Assembly: GCA_963765935.1 (NCBI GenBank)
Contig: CAVXXX010000003.1
Span: 1-64,000 of the forward strand
Origin: JAMXLG01 sp963765935
GTDB taxonomy: Bacteria; Vulcanimicrobiota; Vulcanimicrobiia; Vulcanimicrobiales; Vulcanimicrobiaceae
Direction of reading: 5' to 3'
DNA: 64,000 nt
Shown: piece after piece, positions 58,092 to 64,000 of the stretch
Layout: each line of letters opens with the position of its first letter
Position numbering within the stretch: the stretch's first letter is position 1
The notes under the pieces: model-generated
Database searches by the model: none
The model's input: the letters and a program-made list of their open reading frames with translations, nothing else
What the model was told of the DNA's origin: nothing
Made by a program: the position numbers and the translations under genes

Positions 58092-60257
58092 CTAGCTGCC
58101 CGCCGCGCTCTTTTCGCGTTTGGTCACGCGATAGACACGACGCACGTTTTTCAGAGAACCAAGTTTCGTGAGAATTTTGTGCAGATGGTCGAGGTCGCGA
58201 ATTTGCACGGTAAGCGAAGTCACGGCCACACCGTCGCGGCGAACACGAGCCGTCACCGACGACACCGTCGTCTTGAGCTCGGCAAAGACCGCCATGATAT
58301 CTTGCAGCAGTTGCGAACGGTCTTCCGCTTCGACTTCCACGTCGACCGCGTGGGTCATGTCCTTGTTGTCCGTCCACTGCGCTTGAAGTATGCGCTCGGG
58401 CGTCGCGCTCATGTAGGCGACGTTTGGACAATCCGCGCGATGCACGCTCACGCCGCGGCCGATCGTCACATAGCCGATGATCGGGTCGCCGGGAACGGGC
58501 GAACAGCATTTCGAGAGACGCACGAGCACGTCGTCGACGCCGGCAACGCGCACACCGCTCGCCTTTTTCGTCGTCTTGCGCGCAACGGGTTTGCGAACTT
58601 GCGCAAGCTCGACGACATTGTCGCCCTTGACTTCATCGCGGATGCGATTGACGACCGATTGGGCGGATGCATCACCGAAACCGATGGCGGCAAACAAATC
58701 CGTCGGTGAGGCATGATTCATCCGATGCGCAATGCGTTCGATCAGTTCGCCACGCGCGAGGTCGGGACGCAGATGCGCGCGCGCAAGTTCTGTTTCGACG
58801 GCCTCTTGCCCCGCGAGCACGTTCTCTTCGCGCTGCTCTTTGCGGAACCACTGCTTGATCTTATGCTTCGCGCTCGAGGTTTTGACGATCGAGAGCCAGT
58901 CGAGCGACGGACGTCCGCTCGATTTATTAACGAGGATCTCGCAAATATCGCCGTTCTGTAGCGTAGAGTCGAGCGGTACGATTCGGCCGTTGACTTTCGC
59001 ACCGACGCAATGATTTCCGACATCGGTGTGCACGAGGTACGCAAAGTCGAGCGGCGTACCGCCCGCGGGAATCGAGAAAACGTCACCGCGCGGCGAAAAG
59101 ACGAAGGCCTGGGAATCGAAGAGATCGAGTTTGAGATTCTCCATGAACATGCGCGAGTCGCGCATGTCTTTCTGCCACTCCAGCAGCGCGCGCAGCCAGG
59201 AGAGTTTGTTCTCGAACTGATCCGCTTTACCGCCTTCTTTATAACGCCAGTGCGCGGCGATGCCGTACTCTCCGGTACGATGCATCTCCCACGTACGGAT
59301 CTGAACCTCGAGCGGTTCACCTTGCGGCCCGACGACCGTCGTGTGCAACGACTGGTACATGTTCGGCTTGGGCATCGCGATGTAATCTTTGAATCTGCCC
59401 GGCAGCGGCGTCCACATCGCGTGCACCGCACCAAGCGCCGCATAACAATCCTTGACGGTGTCGACGATGATCCGAATCGCGGTCAGGTCGTAGATCGTCG
59501 AGAAGTCGCGGCCCTTTTTGATCTTCGAATAAATCGAATAGAAGTGTTTCGGACGCCCTTGAATCTCGGCGTTGACGTTGAGTTCTTTGAACTCTTCACG
59601 CAGACGTTCGATCGCTTCCCGCACGTCGTTCTCGCGTTCACGGCGCGTCTTAGCGACACGCTCGACGATCTCGCGATACATCTCGGCGTCGAGATACTTG
59701 AGGCACTCGTCCTCGATCTCCCATTTGATCTTCCAGATACCGAGACGATGCGCGATCGGCGCGTAGATGTCGAGCGTTTCGCGCGCGATCGCTCGTTGTT
59801 TCGAAGGAGCGAGGCTCGCGAGCGTCCGCATGTTGTGCAGACGGTCCGCAAGTTTAATGATGATGACGCGAATATCGCGCGCCATCGCCATAAACATCTT
59901 GCGCAAGTTTTCGACCTGCGCATCTTCCTTGGATTGGTAAGGAATGCGGGTCAGCTTGGTAACGCCGTCAACGAGCGCCGCGATTTCTTCACCGAATTCG
60001 GCCGCGACTTGATCGCTCGTGATCGAGGTGTCTTCCACTACGTCGTGCAGCAGTGCGGCGGCGATCGTGTGGCGGTCCATTTCCAGCTCCGCCAGGATAC
60101 CGGCGACCGCCAAAGGGTGCTCGATATACGACTCGCCTGAGGCGCGGCGCTGCCCTTCGTGGGCGCGGTCCGCCACCTCGTAGACGCGCCGCAGCCACTC
60201 CCCCTCCATCGAGGGATCATAGGCTTGAACGGCGGCGATCAGTTGAGCGATGGTCAT
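58092..60257 (-). CDS. RelA/SpoT bifunctional (p)ppGpp synthetase/hydrolase
   Basis: 721 residues. HD hydrolase domain: His33, His47 and HD71-72 (LLHDVVEDT), intact, so hydrolase activity is expected. Synthetase domain with RPKHFYSIYSKIKKGRDFST, YDLTAIRI and the EVQIRTWEMH block. TGS domain near 385-440 (VFSPRGDVFSIPAGGTPLDF) and a C-terminal ACT domain (VDVEVEAEDRSQLLQDIMAV). Rel-type stringent-response enzyme. Located beside apt, an old and widespread neighbourhood. Confidence 0.97.
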   Translation of the reverse strand: MTIAQLIAAVQAYDPSMEGEWLRRVYEVADRAHEGQRRASGESYIEHPLAVAGILAELEMDRHTIAAALLHDVVEDTSITSDQVAAEFGEEIAALVDGVTKLTRIPYQSKEDAQVENLRKMFMAMARDIRVIIIKLADRLHNMRTLASLAPSKQRAIARETLDIYAPIAHRLGIWKIKWEIEDECLKYLDAEMYREIVERVAKTRRERENDVREAIERLREEFKELNVNAEIQGRPKHFYSIYSKIKKGRDFSTIYDLTAIRIIVDTVKDCYAALGAVHAMWTPLPGRFKDYIAMPKPNMYQSLHTTVVGPQGEPLEVQIRTWEMHRTGEYGIAAHWRYKEGGKADQFENKLSWLRALLEWQKDMRDSRMFMENLKLDLFDSQAFVFSPRGDVFSIPAGGTPLDFAYLVHTDVGNHCVGAKVNGRIVPLDSTLQNGDICEILVNKSSGRPSLDWLSIVKTSSAKHKIKQWFRKEQREENVLAGQEAVETELARAHLRPDLARGELIERIAHRMNHASPTDLFAAIGFGDASAQSVVNRIRDEVKGDNVVELAQVRKPVARKTTKKASGVRVAGVDDVLVRLSKCCSPVPGDPIIGYVTIGRGVSVHRADCPNVAYMSATPERILQAQWTDNKDMTHAVDVEVEAEDRSQLLQDIMAVFAELKTTVSSVTARVRRDGVAVTSLTVQIRDLDHLHKILTKLGSLKNVRRVYRVTKREKSAAGS

Positions 60258-60320
60258 ATCAAGGCGTGCCTGGAGTATCGGTCTATATTCTCATATCGGC
60301 ACGCCGGGGCCAAGGGTTGC

Positions 60321-60767
60321 CTACTGGGGCAGCTTATCGCGGAACATTATCCCGTCGATTTTCCCGTCGGGCGCAATGATGATCCGCTCGTAGACGACCG
60401 AATTTTCGCAGGTCATCTTGTACCAGTAACCGTGCGTGCCCGGCGGGGCATCATCGACAACAACGGGGCCGATCCAGTCGGTTTTGACCAGCGTTCCGGC
60501 GCCGCCGAGCTCTTTCGACGTCTCGGCAATTTTGTCGGTCGTGAGGCCTGCTTGCGCTCCCGAAGCATACCGGCTTGCGGTAACGACGCCGGCCTGCCAC
60601 GCGACGAATTCACGGCGCGCCATCTGGGTGACCGCGGCATCTTCCGGCGGCGGCGTCGGCGAGGCCGTCGGCGTCGGCGATACGTGCCGCGCGAGGGCGT
60701 TCGCCGGAGGTAGTGCAACAAGCGCTGCGGCTAGGAGCGCACTAGTAACGAATAAACGAGACAACAT
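60321..60767 (-). CDS. Small secreted protein, unknown
   Basis: 148 residues with a signal peptide (about 1-24, LFVTSALLAAALVALPPANA) and a Pro/Thr linker (SPTPTASPTPPPED), then a domain with EFVAWQAGVVTASRYASGAQ, TKELGG-type turns and VVYERIIIAPDGKIDGIMF, a possible cystatin-like or NTF2-like cone fold. Its start lies inside the apt 3' end (26-base overlap), so it is coupled to apt. Confidence 0.68.
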   Translation of the reverse strand: MLSRLFVTSALLAAALVALPPANALARHVSPTPTASPTPPPEDAAVTQMARREFVAWQAGVVTASRYASGAQAGLTTDKIAETSKELGGAGTLVKTDWIGPVVVDDAPPGTHGYWYKMTCENSVVYERIIIAPDGKIDGIMFRDKLPQ

Positions 60768-61275
60768 CCACATTGGTTAACGAATCACGACCCTTGAGTG
60801 CTTCGAGTTCGATGAGAAACGCGAACGCTTCTACCTTGGCGCCGAGACGCCTCAGCAGCCGGCTCGTCGCCGCTGCCGTGCCGCCCGTCGCCAGCAAATC
60901 GTCAACGACCACGACGCTCTCTCCGTTCCCGAGCGCATCTTCGTGGATCTCGAGCGAATTCGTTCCGTATTCCAACGCGTAGGATTCGGAGAGCTTGCTA
61001 TAGGGAAGCTTTCCCGGCTTGCGAACGGGCACGAAGCCGGCGCCGATTGCATAGGCTAGCGGCGCGCCGAGCATGTATCCGCGCGCCTCAATTCCAACAA
61101 CGTAATCGATGCCGCGATTCTTGAACCGGTCCACAAAAAGATCGATCGCTTCCTTGAAGCCCTGCTTGTCTTTCAGAAGCGGAGTGATGTCGCGGAAGAG
61201 AATGCCCGGAATCGGGAAATCAGGAATCGCGCGAATCAAATGCTCGGTATTCACGGGGAACGGGGATTCTAGCAA
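60742..61275 (-). CDS. apt: Adenine phosphoribosyltransferase
   Basis: 177 residues. PRPP loop VVVVDDLLATGGTA at 121-134, substrate regions IPGILFRDITPLL and YVVGIEARGYMLGAPLAYA, and the flexible loop RKPGKLPYSKLSESYALEYG. It salvages adenine to AMP. Adjacent to relA/spoT, as in many bacteria. Confidence 0.98.
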   Translation of the reverse strand: MLESPFPVNTEHLIRAIPDFPIPGILFRDITPLLKDKQGFKEAIDLFVDRFKNRGIDYVVGIEARGYMLGAPLAYAIGAGFVPVRKPGKLPYSKLSESYALEYGTNSLEIHEDALGNGESVVVVDDLLATGGTAAATSRLLRRLGAKVEAFAFLIELEALKGRDSLTNVDVVSFIRY

Positions 61276-61325
61276 CGGCGTGATCAGCCTCCAGGAGACA
61301 GACTCTGAGTAGACGACACGGAAGA

Positions 61326-62186
61326 ATGGATGACTTTCAAGGATTGACGGGATGGCTGGGATCCATCTTCGGTCACACCTTTACCCGCCGGATCCTCGTT
61401 GCGCTTGCGTGCTCCATCGCAGTCCACGAAATCGTGGCCGGGCTTATTCCTCCGTTTCTGAAGCCGCTTCCCGATCAAAAAGAAGTGGTGGAGCGCGTGG
61501 CGATCATGCGGGTCGCGGCCAAACCGACGCCGACGCCCACACCCCGTCCAACGCCGACGCCGCCTCCGCACGCCGTCGCTATCGCACAGAACAACGTCAC
61601 GCCGACGATAGCGCCCGTCATTCCGAAACCCGAGGGTAAAGCGGCACGCAAGGAGGCAATCAAACGGGCCGGCGCTGCACGGCCGAAACCGCCGAAGGTG
61701 CATTACCAAACGAAGCCCATTTGGGATATTCCAACCGGTGGGCAAGGCGCCGGAGCCGGACGCATTGCCGGCGCGGGTAGTTTAGGCAACGGAACGAACG
61801 GCACGGGGACCGGAAATGCCGGTAACGGCGCAGGCGGTGGCGGCGCGCCATGCGGCGCAGTGGATTTTTACTCTCCGGGTGATGCGTTCTACGATCAGCA
61901 GACGCAAAGCTACGATCGCAACAACGTCAAGGCGATCGTTCACTACTCGGACGGAAGTTCGCAGACGGTTGATCTCGACTGGACGTGGCACTTTAAATCG
62001 GAAATGCAAGATCCGTTCCGCAATGCCGCGGCGCCGATGCTCTTTCAGTTTCCGCCCGCGTCGTTACGCACATCGGAGCCGGACGCCGTTCAATATATCA
62101 TGCGCTATAGCCGCGAAACCGGCACGACGAAGCTCAAGGATGATTGTCCCAACATCCCGCCGCCACCAACGCCCGAACCGCGTTAA
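61326..62186 (+). CDS. TonB-like single-span protein with Pro-rich linker
   Basis: 286 residues. One membrane helix near 23-40 (ILVALACSIAVHEIVAGLIP), then a Pro/Thr/Lys-rich periplasm-spanning stretch (PTPTPTPRPTPTPPPH), a Gly-rich segment (GAGAGRIAGAGSLGNG) and a C-terminal globular domain (VHYSDGSSQTVDLDWTWHFK) of about 90 residues. Architecture is that of TonB or TolA energy-transducing proteins, but no canonical TonB C-terminal YP motif is seen and no exbB/exbD is adjacent. Divergent from apt with about 50 bases between starts. Confidence 0.6.
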   Translation: MDDFQGLTGWLGSIFGHTFTRRILVALACSIAVHEIVAGLIPPFLKPLPDQKEVVERVAIMRVAAKPTPTPTPRPTPTPPPHAVAIAQNNVTPTIAPVIPKPEGKAARKEAIKRAGAARPKPPKVHYQTKPIWDIPTGGQGAGAGRIAGAGSLGNGTNGTGTGNAGNGAGGGGAPCGAVDFYSPGDAFYDQQTQSYDRNNVKAIVHYSDGSSQTVDLDWTWHFKSEMQDPFRNAAAPMLFQFPPASLRTSEPDAVQYIMRYSRETGTTKLKDDCPNIPPPPTPEPR

Positions 62187-62188
62187 GA

Positions 62189-62701
62189 CTAGCTCTTCGT
62201 GCAACTCATGTTGTATTGCGGCTTCCACGTGCCGCCGGATTGGACTTCTCCCAAATCGGTGTACTTCGCCGACGTCACCATATTGGTGTCTCGAATGTGC
62301 ATGGTTTTTCCCGTTGGATCGGTAGACGTGCCGTTCCAGACGATCTTCGCTCCGGTCTGAGTAGTCGATTCGGTGCCGTACGTGCCGTCGTTAATGATGA
62401 ATGGACTCGTCCAAGATTTCGTCGCAGGCACATAGACGTTGTACCAAATGTTATCGAAGTTCTCACCGACGGCGTGATACATGATTGCGCCGCCATTTGT
62501 TTTTGTCACGGTAAGCGTTTGTGCTGCCGGACCTCCCGCCGGTGACGGCATGCTGTTGGTGCAGGACCACGTCCCGACTGCCCAGTCAAAGCCATTCGGA
62601 CCCACGCCCACTGAGGATGGAGACATCGTCGTTTGCGAAAGCGCTACGCAAGGAACGAGAACGAAAGTCGCCGCTATGATAGAGAAAAGGAATTTCTTCA
62701 T
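62189..62701 (-). CDS. Small secreted protein (GTWxC-type)
   Basis: 170 residues with a signal peptide (MKKFLFSIIAATFVLVPCVA) and a beta-rich domain starting FDWAVGTWSCTNSMPSPAGG, with WTSPFIINDGTYGTEST and GKTMHIRDTN. Cysteines are paired across the domain (WSC..MSC). Similar design to the protein at 40825-41298. ATG 62701 with AAAGGA 6 bases upstream. Ends 2 bases from the convergent TonB-like gene stop. Confidence 0.72.
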   Translation of the reverse strand: MKKFLFSIIAATFVLVPCVALSQTTMSPSSVGVGPNGFDWAVGTWSCTNSMPSPAGGPAAQTLTVTKTNGGAIMYHAVGENFDNIWYNVYVPATKSWTSPFIINDGTYGTESTTQTGAKIVWNGTSTDPTGKTMHIRDTNMVTSAKYTDLGEVQSGGTWKPQYNMSCTKS

Positions 62702-62812
62702 ATGTATTCCTTTCAAAGAATCCCGTATCTGTTTTACCACGAAATACCAACAGCAAAGGACGTTCAAAATCCTATCGGCCTGCTATGGCTTTCTGTCAGC
62801 CCCGGGCTTCGC

Positions 62813-63388
62813 TCATTGCTTCATGTAGTCCGCGGATTCGGGCCACAGCTCAGGCAATTGCTTCCGAACCGAGCGCGCGGAAAGCGTCCCTTGCGGATGT
62901 TCAGCCAGAAACTGTTCGGTCACGAGCACGAGGTACTCGAAATTCTCGTAGAGTCCGGGACCGCTGATCAGCCGCCGGTTCGCAACGAACTGCTCCAGCG
63001 CATTCCAAGCGTTCATGACCACTCCGGCCCACAGATCGCAAAAAAGTTCTGCATCGATGATGCGATGCTTGACGAGCACGCCCGCATTCTCAAAGAACGC
63101 GGCGATGGTGAGGACGCTTTGTAGATCTTCGATGCCGTACACATACCGTTGTGACACCAACAGTCTTCGGAATTCTGGTTCTTGAAGACGTTGCTGAAAC
63201 GGACCGACAACTTCGTGCAAACGCGCCTGAAAGGCTTCAGATTCGAATCTTTCCCGAAGCTCCGTCAGCGCGACGATCTGATTGCTACTGCGCATATGGC
63301 GCAGTTGGACGAGCGCGGCGGCGGCGGATGCCGCAATTACGAGTGCCGTAGCGCTGGTGGCGATCGCGGTAACCCACTCGGCGTTCAT
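62813..63388 (-). CDS. Membrane-anchored helical protein, unknown
   Basis: 191 residues with one N-terminal helix (WVTAIATSATALVIAASAAA) and a long helical cytoplasmic region (SNQIVALTELRERFESEAFQ, ENAGVLVKHRIIDAELFCDL). Resembles DUF4760-type proteins by layout. Function unknown. It runs divergent from the clostripain-family gene, with about 170 bases between. Confidence 0.7.
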   Translation of the reverse strand: MNAEWVTAIATSATALVIAASAAAALVQLRHMRSSNQIVALTELRERFESEAFQARLHEVVGPFQQRLQEPEFRRLLVSQRYVYGIEDLQSVLTIAAFFENAGVLVKHRIIDAELFCDLWAGVVMNAWNALEQFVANRRLISGPGLYENFEYLVLVTEQFLAEHPQGTLSARSVRKQLPELWPESADYMKQ

Positions 63389-63560
63389 GACGCCAGTTCT
63401 TCGAGCGGAATCTCCGGTACGCCCCCAAGCCCGCTACCGCGTCCCGTCGCCGGCTGCCTGGACGCACGTGGACTCCGCAGATAAGCGTTTCCGGGCATTT
63501 CCAACGGCACAACAGCGCGCAGTAGACCTGCACCAATACTTGAGACTTAGGAGAACGCAC

Positions 63561-64000
63561 GTGCAGGTTACCATGGCCCCGACTCGCACCCGGAACCTCG
63601 AATTTGGCATTTATCGTGATGGCGATAACAATCTCGATACATCCCAAACCAATGTGCTTACGCAAGCTCGCGACGTTAGTCTAGCGGACCGTTCCATTCA
63701 GTTTACCGTTGAGAACACGACGAGCGATCCGACGACGCACACGTACACACTCGACAACGGTGTGAAGAAACAAGTTGACGAGCGGCCTGGGATTGATATG
63801 GCCGATCCCAACAATCTTGCGCAGTTCGTTGCACGAACGCTCGACAACGCAGAAAAGAGCGGCGCGAAGCAAACGTGGATCGATCTCGTCGACCACGGCG
63901 CCGGCGATGGCGGCGGACTGGAAGCAGACTCGTACGGCGGCATCATGCCGATGCAATCCATCGCCGATGCGATCGCGAAAGGCGAAGCCATCCATGCGAA
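63561..64000 (+). CDS. Clostripain-family (C11) cysteine peptidase, truncated by window end
   Basis: First 146 residues of a larger protein. GTG 63561 has GGAG 7 bases upstream (an in-frame ATG follows at 63573). The family N-terminus FGIYRDGDNNLDTSQ is at 16-30, and the catalytic His112 in the LVDHGAGDGGG block is visible. The catalytic Cys would lie beyond the window. No signal peptide is seen in the available part. Confidence 0.85.
   Translation, partial: MQVTMAPTRTRNLEFGIYRDGDNNLDTSQTNVLTQARDVSLADRSIQFTVENTTSDPTTHTYTLDNGVKKQVDERPGIDMADPNNLAQFVARTLDNAEKSGAKQTWIDLVDHGAGDGGGLEADSYGGIMPMQSIADAIAKGEAIHA

Noticed and set aside
59010..60140. 376-codon plus-strand open frame
   Set aside because: Antisense shadow of relA/spoT; no protein features of its own.
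1..64000. CRISPR array, IS element or toxin-antitoxin pair
   Set aside because: No regularly spaced repeats, no transposase motifs and no recognisable TA pair were found on either strand.

Overview
The window is a chromosomal segment from a moderately high-GC, diderm-type bacterium. It carries an RND pump, a TonB-like protein, a Tat-type signal, lipoproteins, and many secreted hydrolases and beta-propeller proteins. Gene style and neighbourhoods resemble uncultivated soil lineages such as Candidatus Eremiobacterota (WPS-2); this assignment is an inference and no phylogenetic marker was tested. I see no insertion sequence, integrase, prophage or CRISPR array.

Layout. 0-8.5 kb: ABC1/UbiB kinase, DHFR-like reductase, a 49-residue small ORF, tRNA-Thr(CGU), a YVTN propeller, a four-gene overlapping operon (gamma-carbonic-anhydrase-like, two YbjN-like, AAC(6')-like acetyltransferase), an aldo/keto reductase behind a textbook MerR-type promoter, and an MFS transporter. 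8.5-12.5 kb: rpsR-rplI-lonB-dnaB on the minus strand. 12.8-20 kb: phosphoesterase, PQQ-type propeller, a 1025-residue VPS10/BNR propeller and glutamine synthetase. 20-30 kb: cupin/Tat-protein/GMC operon (GMC frameshifted), BNR protein coupled to a MoaD/ThiS-like protein, tandem secreted paralogues, an SRPBCC-ArsR-SRPBCC operon with twin operators, and gamma-glutamyltransferase. 30-38.7 kb: peptidoglycan-binding protein, a candidate selenoprotein thioredoxin, an MDR reductase with an FAD oxidoreductase, TetR with twin palindromes facing a tautomerase-like gene, a degenerate frameshifted serine hydrolase and glycerate kinase. 38.8-52.8 kb: TPR, S41, S53 and S9 peptidases, small secreted proteins, a desaturase and a zinc-ribbon protein. 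52.9-53.8 kb: rpsF and ssb. 54-64 kb: RND pump, TSUP permease, relA/spoT, apt, a TonB-like protein, small secreted or membrane proteins and a truncated clostripain-family protease.

The strongest finding is a thioredoxin-like gene at 30856-31443. It is read through by an in-frame TGA exactly at the first redox position of a [C/U]-G-G-C motif, and a 7-bp hairpin at the right distance fits a bacterial SECIS element. The second is that the usually contiguous rpsF-ssb-rpsR-rplI-dnaB group is split here by about 40 kb, with related REP-like repeats in opposite orientation at the two edges of the intervening segment. Several self-contained regulatory circuits can be read directly: ArsR twin operators, TetR twin operators, a MerR 19-bp-spacer promoter and intrinsic terminators.
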